From assembly GCA_014607495.2 (NCBI GenBank), contig CP053152.1, positions 8,680,001 through 8,744,000 on the forward strand: a stretch of DNA of 64,000 nt. Reading direction: 5' to 3'. Shown here one piece after another: positions 1-28,509 of this stretch. The first letter of the stretch is position 1. Every line of letters begins with the position of its first letter. Made by a program: the position numbers and the translations under genes. The notes under the pieces were generated by a model. It had not been told where the DNA came from and did not search any database. It saw only the letters and a program-made list of their open reading frames with translations. The stretch is from Carposina sasakii. Its lineage: Eukaryota > Arthropoda > Insecta > Lepidoptera > Carposinidae.

Positions 1-1573
1 TTCTTCAGACTTCACAATAAAAAGCACCGATTTCTTATTGTCAAACCTCATTCTATTTTCAATTGAATCTGTCCACGGTTTAGTTGTATTCAAATAATTT
101 CGGTTGTGCCTTACTTAAAAAATTTGTAAATTGAGTTACGTATAATTTTTTCCGCTATAGTACTTATGTGTTAGTTCTAAATACTTATCTCGTAAAAAGC
201 TATATTTTTAAAGGGGTTAGGTAATCACCCGCCCAGTCTATTCAGATGCCAGCTTAGAGCTTACTCGCCAGGCAAGAAAAAAAACGGACAATGTTATTTG
301 CCCGACATACAGTTGACTTAATTTTACACCGGCCGCGAAACTTTTTAACTTCTAAGTATTATTGTATTTCATCCGTTATCAAACCAAGCACCACCAGCCA
401 TAGCCTAATTAATCTATTCTTAATCTAGAGCGTTTGGGTTACCAAGTTAGTAATTAGCGGATTTGAATCCAGTTGACTAGGTCAGGTAATAAAATATGCA
501 CGATTATTGAAATAACCGCTTCTTGTTTCATATGAATTTTCATGGACTGACTATGATCAATGAGTACAGCTGTATACTAACAAACGAAGAACAGCATAGT
601 CATATGTTATTTCAGGTAACATTTGTAAACATTAGCTTTAGTTTTGTATAAATGAAACTAAGCAGACTTATTTGTGAGAAGAGTAGCTACGAGCGAGATG
701 AACCGCAGGCCCGCTCTATAAAAAGTCTGTTTATGTGAACCTCGCCTGCCGGATATGACTGGACTGTGGTGCCCCACATGTATAATAGTCATTGTAGGTT
801 CTTCAACTATTTACCATGGATACCGTGTTTATGACGTACTAAACAACATTAACTGCTTTCGTTCCGTTTTTATATCTCTTGGTTTGCTAGAATTGGTTGT
901 GCGTGGCGTACTCTTCTTCGAATTAATATTAGATTTAATTAGCTCGGATCCATTGTTATACGTATTGCGTTGTCCCTGCTAATTGAATTATCCTTTCAAT
1001 TCATGTAATTAGATCTCGTTTAGTACATTTTGAATGTCTCTTCATTTGACTAAATTTTTATGCCTATTTCCTCTTTTGTCAAAATATAGCAACCGAAAAA
1101 GAAGTAAAATGGCTATGGTCGTATAAATGTGAACAGAAATAGAGCACATGGTGGACAATTACAACTCAAACTGTTTTGAGGGCCCTTCGTTCCGAGCCGG
1201 AGAGAGGCGGGTCGCTCCACTCCGTCATGCATGTGTTGTCTACTTGCTTGAGCACCCATCTCCATACCTACCTTTCATCTAAATATACCGGAGCGGCCCC
1301 TACACGTATCTCACTCACCACGACAACGAAAGCACCATTAATACAAACCTCATATGCTATTATATTGACTCCCGGGTAGAATATAATAGATATTATTTTC
1401 TTTACGCCCCTTTTAATATTTTACCTTATTACGGTAAGTATATCAAGCTTTCTACATTGCTGATTTTTATTACTTTTATATTAGAGCTATTATTTTCAAA
1501 GCGTCAAACGCCTTCAAGTGTAGGTAGTAACAGGAAATTTGGTAATAAGGAAAGTATGAACAATCTTTTCTTT
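1..1573. other. AT-rich sequence without a recognisable gene
   Basis: Open frames at 755-982 and 1176-1379 are short and show no family motif or flanking splice signals I can trust. I see nothing else I can support. It could be intergenic, or an intron of an Rbfox gene whose first exons lie outside the window. Confidence 0.5.
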
Positions 1574-2445
1574 CGGATTATATTAATGGAGAAGTGTTTT
1601 TATAAATTTATCTTAGTCAAGATATTATAAAATTATTAATAAAGAAAATGGAAAAAATTCTTCACCCGAGTGGGAATTGATCCCACGACCACTGCAAACC
1701 GTGCCAGCCTCTATAACCACTAAGCCACCGGGTCAATTACTCGGATGACGAATTTTACCATCTCTTTTCTAAATTGCATATTGGCAACATTATTCTTCAT
1801 CCCGATAGCTATAGGTACACTAGCCAAATCTCGGCAAAAAAAGCTGAATCCCTCAGCACAATGTTTAAAGATGAAACGATCAACCATACCCTAACGGATT
1901 ATATTAATGGAGAAGTGTTTTTATAAATTTATCTTAGTCAAGATATTATATATAGGTATTATAAAATTATTAATAAAGAAAATGGAAAAAATTCTTCACC
2001 CGAGTGGGAATCGAACCCACGACCACTGCAAACCGTGCCAGCCGCTATAACCACTAAGCCACCGGGTCAATTACTCGGATGACGAATTTTACCATCTCTT
2101 TTCTAAATTACATATTGGCACCGTTATTCTTCATCCCGATAGCTATACACTAGCCAAATCTCGGCAAACAAAGCTGAATCCCTCAGCACAATGTTTAAAG
2201 ATGAAACGATCAACCATAACCTAACGAATTATATTAATAGAGAAGTGTTTTTATAAATTTATCTTAGTCAAGATATTATGTGTTATAAAATTATTAATAA
2301 AGAAATGGAAAAAATTCTTCACCCGAGTGGGAATTGAACCCACGACCACTGCAAACCGTGCCAGCCGCTATAACCACTAAGCCACCGAGTCAATTACTCG
2401 GATGACGAATTTTACCATCTCTTTTATAAATTACATATTGGCAAC
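1574..2445 (-). repeat. Tandem array of a tRNA-headed SINE-like unit
   Basis: About 2.7 copies of a unit of 321-330 bp lie head to tail, starting at 1574, 1895 and 2225. Each contains, on the minus strand, a 73-nt tRNA-like head (1663-1735, 1997-2069, 2320-2392) with A-box wording TGGCTTAGTGG and B-box GGTTCGATTCC. The T-arm pairs perfectly in the second copy, but no proper anticodon stem forms, so these are not working tRNA genes. Related copies lie at 38160-38547 and, inverted, at 42365-42752. Confidence 0.8.
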
Positions 2446-4250
2446 TTTTCTTTTTTCTTTTCTTTGTTAACACAATTACGTTATGCTCCTAGACGTCTAC
2501 TTTAATTTAGAAATAAGTTCTTTTTCTTTTGTTAAACAAACCCAAATACCTACTTCTTTTTAGTGGGAAAAATACGAAATCAAATATGTTTCAAAGTAAA
2601 AAAGCCTTTTCTGAAGAAAACAAAATAAATAGCAACGTTAAACACTTTCTGAAGTGAAGAAAATGATTCGGACTTTCTTTTCTGAAAATGTGATTGATTG
2701 TTGAAGCGTGGGAATGCAAGTGTGTTGATCGCATATTTGAGTGGAAGGTTGGAGTCAAGTAAAGAATAGCACTCCTGAGCTATTGGCGCGGGCGTAGGAC
2801 TTGTGCCCACCTCCGCCCGTAGCGTGATTAATAATGTCTTCAGTACTCCCAGACCCTCCACTATTTACTGTATCGCTATGACTGTCGGACCCACCCCGCA
2901 CCGCCTTATAAAGGACTATCAAGACATTTTTTAACGACCCACCTATTGAAAACGGAACACAATAAGAGCAAAATTGTGCTTTTCAATAGAAATTGTATTC
3001 ATTTATGTTTAGGGAAAATTACTTTGCATTATGAGGCACTGTTAATGTTTACAGGGCAGTTTAGTGTTTTGTTGAATACTCACTGTTCGGCGATTTTCTC
3101 AATATCCGCCTTTTTTTCTAAATGACATACGGCATAATATTAATGGAAAAAGATATTTCCATTCCATTTCCAGAAGTCGATGGTTCAGTTTCACAGTATC
3201 AATCTTTAACAATGAAAAAGCTTTTTAAAAAGTTATTTATTCTCAAAATATGCTTTTTATGAAATAACATTAAAATGAAAGTTTGAATAAAATGCTCCAG
3301 CTATTAGAGAACACAGAACAAATTCCCGTAGAGTGTTTGTTCTCCTTGGACATAAAAATTTAACTAGGTCGAATAGATTGACGGATAATGCCGAATCTAA
3401 TACATAGTACATAATCTAACCTAACCATATTTAGTACCCAGGAATAATATATCCCTTTACGTAATTTCCCCTAAGAGCTTAGATTATGAATAGGCTGAGA
3501 TGTTGTTATAAATTGATAGGGAAATATCTTGGGAGGTTCAAAGTGCGTTGCGAATTGCGAAGTTAAATACGAGTAGGGAGTAGGTAATATTGCCGTGGCT
3601 ACAACGTCCCCACCTCGACTCTTTAATCCTACCATCTCGACGGAATGGCCGATCCTTAGGTGTGAACAACGGCAGTAATCTCACAGATTAGCCTCGCCCG
3701 TCACATTTATGCCCGATCTTTGTTAAAACCAGGGAATTGGTATCTCATGGTTAAAACTTACAGCAAGTGACAGAATCCCACCGACGACACTAGCCAATTT
3801 CCAAAATTACTTTAATTCTCTTTGAATGTCATTTCGTTTTAATAAACGGTATACCTAAAGTACACTTAAGTTTAACAACACTAGAATCTGTTTTGTTATA
3901 CCGACACGTACGAGGCCAATTTATTTAGTAGGGGAGGAATTTCTAAAAATGTGCGAGCAATTTGTAAGCCGCCACGCTTTTGGTGTACCAAAGTGGGTAC
4001 TGGTATGGATCACCAGAAATAAACGCGTTAAAACTATTTAGTGAGTCATATTGCGATGCAAATAGCAATTGTGCGCCATAAGTAACTACCTACTTCCTAA
4101 TTTTCTCGTTTCCTAAGCTTGCTAGTGAATAGCTAGCAACTAACCGTCCATATTTATCCAAAAGTACTTACTATGCGTTTAGATATAATTATGAAACTTA
4201 TTCTGGTATTAGTCTCTTTCTTAAATATTGATGCGAGTGAAAAAGGTACT
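2446..4250. other. AT-rich sequence without a recognisable gene
   Basis: I see no splice-linked open frame with a family motif. The 2580-2861 minus-strand open frame has no recognisable similarity. A slightly GC-richer patch near 3580-3720 remains unexplained. Confidence 0.45.
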
Positions 4251-4860
4251 TACATCATCATCATCAGCCTATTGCAGCCCACTGCTGGACGTAGGCCTCC
4301 CCCAGGGCACGTCACAAGACTGCCATGGGGGGGGTATTTGCCCATAGTCACCACGCTGGGCAGGCGGGTTGGTGACCGCAGTTTGTTTTTTTACAATTAG
4401 CTAGGCAAACATTAGACCGCCACCGTGCCTGATGTTAAGCAAGATGCGGCCTAGGGTGGTACATGTTTGCCTAGAAAGTGCCTATTCACTCTAGCTTTGA
4501 AGAGACCAATTTTGTAGTGGTCGGGAAATACATCGGCAGGAAGTGCATTCCACTCCTTAGCCGTTCGCATTACAAACGAGTTAGCATAACGTTTGATGCG
4601 GATGGGTGGGATATCAACAACATAAGGGTGATACACTAGTCTGCGTCTAGTATCCCGATGGTGAAAAGGGGCTGGTGGAACTGTATTGTGAAGTTCCCAC
4701 GCACACTCTCCAAAGTGTACAACCTAGTCCAGGTTGTCAACACGGGAGACGCTGCTTACCCACGGGCAGACATGGGATGGTACAAATTCTACTCTGCCGG
4801 CACCACGCAGCCAACTAAATTTAATTTAGAACGTTTCCTATCGTGAAATCTTCATCACAT
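4250..4860 (-). mobile_element. 3' end of a non-LTR retrotransposon (LINE), degraded
   Basis: On the minus strand, 4636-4451 reads YANSFVMRTAKEWNALPADV, then FKARVNRHFLGKHVPP, the familiar C-terminal end of a lepidopteran LINE reverse-transcriptase ORF. It is followed by a 3' region (4450-4254) ending in the GGCCTACGTCCAGCAGTGG... sequence and an ATGATGATG tail, the normal LINE 3' end. The upstream enzyme domains are missing, so this is a 5'-truncated, dead copy. The same 3' end occurs at about 22000-22115 and 48379-48470. Confidence 0.75.
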
Positions 4861-5289
4861 CGCATCGGGATAATTTATTCCCAATATTCTTGCAGATCGT
4901 ATCTGCTAAAATTGTTCGAAGCGTCGTTATTGAATTTTATCATGTCTGGCAATTCTGGTAGGTAGATAGCTACGTTTTATTTAATAACCGATTCCTTTAG
5001 AACGATAAATGCTTGTAAATAAAACGTGTGACGGTTTCAAAACGGTGTAAAAACTGAGTTTTATGTGCACTGAGCGAGAGTGGACGGACGTGGAGGACGT
5101 GGCCCTTTTTGGAATTCGCTTACAGTTTAATTTAGCCCCGCTATTCCGGACGTTGAAAAGGGGATTTACTGCATACATAATATTCTTCCTTCTAATGTAC
5201 GATTCACACAGGCCGGACGGAGCCGCAGTGCACCGAAGCGCATTTTATAGAGTCCTGCGGGAATTAGTGCTTCTGTATTAGTAGTTAAG

Positions 5290-5610
5290 TCTTATATTCG
5301 CATGGAAGAAACTCCAAGCGCATGCACCCGGCCGCCCCGCGGCGTGCGCGCGTAACCGACCGGCTACCAGTGTCGCGGCGCGCAGTCGGCTACAATCGCG
5401 GGCGTTCGTGTGTTTTCACCGGCCCAATACTATGTCTACGTCCCATTCAACCATAGCTTTACTAGTCGCCGGGACCATGCGCGCGCATCCGCCGGATTCC
5501 AGCGGATTGTTGCCCTCGGGCGGACGCGGTCGGCTACTCGCGCATGCTCGCGCGTTTTCGCGCATGCGCTGCGCAGCGCTCCGGCGCGGCCGGTGTGGAT
5601 CTTACATTAT
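5290..5610 (+). promoter_or_regulatory. CpG-rich island upstream of the first visible Rbfox exon
   Basis: The segment is strikingly GC- and CpG-rich within AT-rich sequence, with repeated CGCGCATGC-type words (around 5537-5575). It lies 1.2 kb before the first visible Rbfox exon. Several frames are open (for example from ATGs at 5410 and 5431), but none shows a known motif. An alternative Rbfox promoter or first exon is the likeliest reading; this is inference. Confidence 0.35.
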
Positions 5611-6798
5611 AGTAGGTATAGAATTTTAGCAATTCTATGTGATGTATGTAGGTAGGTAGGTATAGTAAAATCAAAAGCTTTTGTAAGTAACTAACAATTC
5701 TTCGTAATAAATTTATTTCTGAAAGGCTATTAATTTGATATCTTCCTTCAATCCTGTACCAATTATTAATACTCCACACCTGCCTATGTATGTATGTATG
5801 CCCATGTTACTTATATGTAATCTATCTAGTTACAAGGAGATTGTTTTCAATAGATTTGTTTTTTAGGATTGATTTCTTACATAAATGTCCATAATCTAAA
5901 AACATGTCCTTATCTTCAGAAGAGAACTCAGAATTACCTAACGCATCAAACTACAACAATCAGAGAATAGTCACGAAAGCAACAATTACGATTATTATTA
6001 TGTAGGTAGGTAGGCACTCAAATACGTTACAAAAACAAAATTTTAAGTTTACACCCGAATGCGGCTATTTTGAAAATGTATCGCACGAACAGCGTGATAT
6101 TAAATGACGGTTGTCGTGCGGTTTTGCGCCTTGGCAGTCTTGGCACCGCCTTGGCTCAACCACTCCGTGTCAATAATTCGATTCGCAGCCCAGAAACGTC
6201 AACTATAACCGGGTGTATTTATTGCGACAGAATTAGTGCTGCTCCGCGTCCCTGAACGAATTGCTTTGAATTCTTCATGATGTTGACGCGTGGCATGCAA
6301 ACACATAGCTACACAATTGAACCGTCATAGCCGTTATGGTCCACCGAGTGTAGCGCAATGGCACACGCCTTACTTGATGTGCATGATAATTTTATAGAAA
6401 TCATTGCACCAATCGTCTAGCTATTGTCTAACGTCTTTTATATAATTCTTAGCATGCCTATTTTTAGCCATGTACTGATGTTGTATGCCTGCCTAGGTTC
6501 TGTTCTATGTATACGTAAGCATCTAAAGGCAGAATCTTAAGTGATAACTGATGATCATACATAAAGTAATAAATTATGTATGTCCAAAACTATCATGTCA
6601 TTTCTGTGGTTATCTATTTTCCTGTACGTATTATGACTTACCCTTAAGACACATTATTAATGTAACTTCGGGAGTCATGTAAATCTTATTAGCTGTGATA
6701 GATGTGATGCTACAATGCATGTTTTATTCAACTTGTTTCCTCGGTGTCGTGTTTGTCCGTATGACAGGATAATACAATGTTCTTATAATGTTTTCCAG
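5611..6798. other. Non-coding stretch before the first visible Rbfox exon
   Basis: I see GTAGGTA microsatellite-like words and no supported gene. The 6070-6255 open frame shows no known motif. A TGCATG at 6716-6721 lies 78 nt before the first Rbfox exon and may be a Rbfox site. Confidence 0.45.
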
Positions 6799-22896
<16,098 letters not shown>

Positions 22897-25800
22897 GCCA
22901 GTGGAACGAAATGAAGATTTTACTCGAATAGAAATAACCTTGTCTCTACCCAAACATGACAATGAACTCTCTTTGTAAACGTACAAACGTAATTGATATT
23001 TAAGAATTCGGTATGAATTACACAGCGAGAGGCGTGTTGCAGAACTGATTGTTTGCGTGTTTGTTCTAATCTTGGAATAGCGACTCCACTAGGAATCTAT
23101 CAATACCAAAGTCATTAAAAATTCTTAACCGATAGAGTTTATTAAGTTAAACTGTAATGTAAATTATTTGTGTAATGCAGACCTATTCATACAAGTGCGA
23201 GCAGCTAAAGTAAGTGCATTCGTTCTATTTAGATATTTGTAAGAGTTACTATTTTACTAACACCGAGTGAATGTGCGTGCCGGCAGGTGGCGCCACCGTC
23301 ACTCGAGAATCAATTGACAATAGATATACTTCATGTAACGTAACGTATTTAGTGAGCTTTGCACTTGCATATCATGAAGAAATTTGTAAATAAATACTAA
23401 AGTACACTTATCGTCTCTGCTTCGTATTGTCGTTATAGTACTTTGGTTCAGCTGTTCAATAGAATCTTTGCCTTTTACCTCCCTATACTAATGGTGTATA
23501 TTATTTTTATCATTTGTTTAGCACTGCATTAGATAGTGTTACCTCTTACATGTTATAGTAGATTTTGTATTATGAAGAACAATAAAATTCAGGTAAGTTT
23601 GAAACACTTCCAAAATGTGCTGTTCTAGATAGTATACAACAAGATCACATGGTGCGATTTAAATGCGGTGCCATTTTGGGTTGTTACTTTACACAATATA
23701 TTTTTCAAAAGTTACCTTTTACCTTATAGTATCTCGATTATTAACTTTATTTTTTTAAGAATAGTAGTAACTCAATGTAAGTATGTCGGGTGTAAATGTT
23801 TCGCTTGGACGCTTACACTGTTCATACCGCGGCTCGGACCAATGTTGTTCCCGAAATAGTCGTTCGTTGCACTTGCTATGTACAGTTCGCTTTTAGTCGT
23901 AATGTGTTTACGTTCGCTGTCAACTCAAATTATAATGTAGATTCAATTATCAGACGCTAGTTGGTAATATTGATATTTTATTGATATGTAGGCATAACAT
24001 AACGCTTTAGGTGTAGAGTTTAGGAAAAGAAGTGAACTCCGACGAGTTCTTACATATCATTGAGATTTCTCCTTGTAAATTTGCTACCCGAAAGGTAACA
24101 AACGGACGGTAACTAATTTTTACAGTGCTATTTTAACCTTTTACTGAAAATAGTTTGTTTTTATGTATGAAACACGCGTACGGGTCCAACCCTTTTAGAC
24201 GTCTCGTCTTACACGTAGTTGTAACTAACGATCGCATTAGTAGTATTGTAACTTAATATCTATGGATTCGCTCAACGTTTATACCAAAGCACAAACCCAT
24301 CGAGTTCATACGTAATTGGAGCATTAGCTTATCATTAACTCCCATAGATTTCATGGTCTTTCAACTAGGAAAAACTTACATAATCTGTGAGTCATACACG
24401 AACAAATACGCACTTTTATTTTAAGCCTGTTAAAATTAAGTAATTTCTCTCTGTGAACATATCTATTGGCCATCTAGAGTAGTTTTATCTTAACATAGTT
24501 CGGTATGAGTATAGATCTGAATTTCTTTACTGTTGATAGTTTGTATTTTGATACAGTTGTAGATTGTAGAGAGTGTAGTACTGAAGAGAGTATCTAACAC
24601 CTAACTCCGATACAGATCCCCAAATGTTTGCAAGTCCTGAAACTGCCGCGCCGCCTCGGCCGCGGATTCTACACCGACATATCACTAATGACTTGTTCAT
24701 TAATATAAGATCAAATCCTGTGTTAAATAAATATGTCATTTAATAGCTTTAATTACTCACAGAATGAATGTGTATCGCGCTCTCAGATTAATATAAAATT
24801 TACTCAGTTTACCATGACATTCAAATATTATTTTGGTCTTATATTTCTAGTCTTTCTCGCACAAACAATAGTTTATAGTAAACGGTGCTTTGTCAGTTTC
24901 TTTGAGGATGTGATGTCTGCGGATTGAATTTTCATTTTCTATTGATTTGTATAACCCTCACAATCGTGTATTTTATGTTAAACTTAAGCTGTTTGTGTCA
25001 TATTTTTTCTATTGTCAGTCGCGCTCACCGTTGTGATGCAAGTGATGGTGTCGACTGCATTGTGTATGAATTGTAAAGAAATCGGATACCAAGAAAGAAT
25101 TGAATAAACCAAGGGTTTACCCAAGTGCAAATCTATCATTTGCATGACGACGCCGGCCGAGTACAGACGTTGACCGTCAACTCACATTTGGTGCCACTGG
25201 CTTAATTTGTAAGTTGTATTTAGTTTATAATTTTCTATGCGTTAGATAGTATCTCTGTCGATATGCACTGTAGTCATGTTGCAGCTTCGATCAAATTTGT
25301 GCTTTACCGCTGAATACTCATGCGTGGATGCGTAACTTTAAGATACCTTTTAGGTTTATAGGAATTACCTGTTTTAAGTTTTTTAATGCAATTTTTTGTA
25401 TCAAGTACAGAAGGAAGTACATGTGATTCTACTTGATTTATTTGTAGGTTAATATTATATAACTTTATGATTTAATATTATAAAGTTATTACCTAGGTCA
25501 CAAAGAAATGTGATTATATTCAAGTTAATTGTCTAAATTGTGGCCAATTTTACAAAAAGGTGTTGGTTGATTTTTTAAATCCATCATTTAAAGAAGTGAA
25601 AATGTGAATGTGTTTGGTAAATCAATAAGAGCCAGAACTGTTGATTATTTGTTTAAATCAAAACATATGCAGTTTTAACCATTTTATAGATGATTTTAAT
25701 GAAATCAATGAATATTAACTAATCACAAAACCATATGTATAAAATCTCTTATATAAGTTTTGTACATTCGTAATATAAGCCAAATTGTTGTTACTTGGAG

Positions 25801-28404
25801 AAAAATCTGAATTTAAATTACATATCTGACAAAATGGTTAGTGTGCTACAATAAGATTTTGAGGGGCATCAAGAACAATGTATTATAAATATATTAATCA
25901 TTAAATTAAGGATAATGTGTATTTTGTAACGCGATTTGTTTCTCCGTTTTTATGAGATGTTAAATTAAAATTACATATTCATGTTTCTTTATGCTGTGCA
26001 CAAATTATACGAACGGTGGCTTTGATTCTATAAGTAGTTCTAAATCGAGTTGTTATATCGTGCGTGTAGGAAGCCATATCAGTAGGGCACAACGCCGGCT
26101 TGCATGCGGCGCGTTGCAGTAACGTGTAGCGGACTACGAAACTGCGCGGGCACGTTGCGTGCTACGAGGGCGTAGTAGGCTACGGGTTATCACGATCAAA
26201 ATTGGTTTCTTGTAGCAGTCTACAAGATTTTGCAAGTATGGAAATTTTTATTTTAATGAAATACGGCAGAGGAAAGATTTTTCCTTCTTTTACTCTAATT
26301 TTAACCAATTTGATAAAGATAGCCAACATGAGCAGTAGTCTCATTGGCCCTAATTTATTGAATCATGTCGCAACAATGGGCGCGTAGCATGCTACGAGAT
26401 TTTACAAGTACATAGTATTACTGTACATGCTGTTTTGCTTTTTCAATTGAGTAAATTGTATATTTTAATTTCAGAACTTATTATTCCTATTCAAAGTCGT
26501 TTTTATAGACTTTGTATAAGAATATTCGTTCATATTACAATAATTCATTAATTAAATGCGTATAATAATCGCTTGAACGCCGCATGCAACCCACGCGACC
26601 AGTGTATATAGTGTTATCGGGCGACCCCGCCGAGTGTTACGCATATTACTTGTATTCTCGGATTTATATTGTTAAAGTAGCCAGATTATAAGTAACACTT
26701 GTTCGTCAATTGCACTAGACGCTGTTCAGTTAGTGTAGAGTACTCATACATTAGCGGGTCTATGTTACACCTATGTGTCCAAAGAACCGAGTTATTTACA
26801 CTCTCAGACATGCCACTTCACTTGTAGGACCTCACTTAATCATATTTACGGCATGTCTATGAGTTTAATTGAGTCTAGTTAACGAAACGTGGGATCATAG
26901 GTAGGCCTAGCGCATACTGAATTTGTCGATAAGTAAATGCTTTTACGGATGAGCGGAGCCTGCGCCGCGCGGAGGTGCGATCTATTGAAATATCAATATA
27001 CATCACTATCAATGTTGTACATTCTCGTTGGCCAATATAATGTAGTAATTAGTGTACGTGTGTGCGAGTGCCCTGGTCCCGGGCCGGGCGAGGCTCATGC
27101 GTGCTTCCATGTTGCCGATGCGAGGACGCGCCTTCAGCAAGCCAACCAGTATTTGAGATACTATTACCGTGCTCAATTTCTGTATCTGTATGTCGTACGT
27201 ATAATGTTAAAATTTAATGTTTTGAGATTAATAATAAACTACAATAGATTTGTTACATCATGGATGTCTTCCGTTCGGCACATTAATAGATTCATCGCAC
27301 ATTTTATTGATGCACGTATTCTGAAAGTGCAGTTTAGTTAGCGAGGACGTCTCGAGCCAAGTGCACAGCTCCCTGGTAACATTTGTGATAAACTGAATAA
27401 TATTAATAGTATTTTTCTTTCCGTGCGGCAATTTGTAATAGATTGCAGAGCTGATTTTCTTTTATTGTAAATATATATTTTTTTCGAATGGAAACTATTG
27501 AATGAAGTGAATCATTTAAAGCCTTTGGCATTGTGTACTCATTTACGTTATTAATAAATTATAGTATGAATTTACTTGAGTTTCTATCTACCATCTCCAA
27601 TCCCAAGGGCACAACTGTACCCATTGTCTCGAAAGAAGAGTATGAATTTTGTGTAAATCTAATTTTGGTTCCGCTGTTGAACCTATTGATTTATATGGGC
27701 CTACTTGCACCAACTGCCTAAATCGGGTACCTATATCATTTACATTTGTAATAAAATGAATGCATGTTGCTGTGTTAGCTTCGCGGATAGTGATAACAAA
27801 GGCCAGTTAATGCATGTGCGCCGTCAAAAGTCAATTAAATATGATCTATATTTCATTTAGTATTATTTTTTGTCTGGGGCGCTGTAAATGTAGTGTAGCA
27901 TTCACGCATTACATATACCTACGCACGTCACGTAGCGTAGACGCAGGTGCACCGGTCGCACCACAGATAAAGATTTTTTCTGTGTTTCTTCGGACGAAGT
28001 TCTTGGAAAAACAAAGACTGAATATGTCTATAAGCGGCATTTATAGAGCCTGGATTAACTAACACAAAAATTTACATATTGCCCAACGTGTATTAATTGA
28101 AATAGCAGTATAGGCTTAACGAACAGATAGAAGTGATTGGATGATAATGATAATTTTATTTGCGCCGATAAGATTGCAATGTTCGCTTGATAAATAGAGT
28201 TTTATAGAATAGGTAGGTAGGTACCTAATTAAAACAATTGGAATATCGAGATTATGTGTGGACGGCGATAAGGCCTGCTAGCGAACCTAGCGGCCAGTTC
28301 TGCAGACTTACTGCGCGAGCGCACATAGCGTCGCTAATCTCGTTAATTAAAACTGTTTTAAATAATGTAATTTTTCAAAAGTGCGTAAAATCCAGTGATA
28401 AATC
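22897..28404 (+). other. Rbfox 3' UTR and intergenic region before the kinase gene
   Basis: I find no coding gene here. AATAAA signals downstream of the stop at 23389-23394, 23581-23586 and 24726-24731 are candidate poly(A) sites; a long 3' UTR would be usual for this family. A patch with four GTAG-N4-CTAC palindromes lies at 26126-26395, and a more GC-rich patch at about 26940-27130. Open frames in this stretch (for example 22010-22423 and 26937-27341) show no recognisable protein and overlap repeats or real exons. Confidence 0.5.
26126..26395. repeat. Cluster of GTAG-N4-CTAC palindromes
   Basis: Four 12-nt words with the same arms and spacing occur at 26126-26137, 26172-26183, 26212-26223 and 26384-26395, with the differing centres CGGA, TAGG, CAGT and CATG. 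The stretch also contains CpG-rich words and two related half-sites. Function is unknown; it may be part of a repeat family or of the Rbfox 3' UTR. Confidence 0.45.
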
Positions 28405-28509
28405 ATGGTGCTGTGCCCGCCGTTTAAATGGTCTTCCAAAAGAGGATTTAATCTTAATAACCCAGTAGTTGTACCAGAACCCACGCAACAACCAAATGGA
28501 TCAATAGCT
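28405..28509 (+). CDS. PKG first coding exon
   Basis: The 35 codons start [14 protein letters not shown] and end QQPNGSIA, with a GTAAGT donor, and join exon 30061 in phase 0. The in-frame stop TAA at 28399-28401 supports this ATG as the start, unless an upstream exon splices in between. No leucine zipper of the kind that dimerises PKG is visible in this exon. Alternative first exons are common in PKG genes and could lie elsewhere. Confidence 0.7.

Noticed and set aside
1663..2392. tRNA genes on the minus strand (73-nt tRNA-like segments)
   Set aside because: The A and B boxes and T-arm are good, but no five-pair anticodon stem forms and the acceptor stem is mismatched. They recur inside a repeat of 321-330 bp, so they are SINE-like heads.
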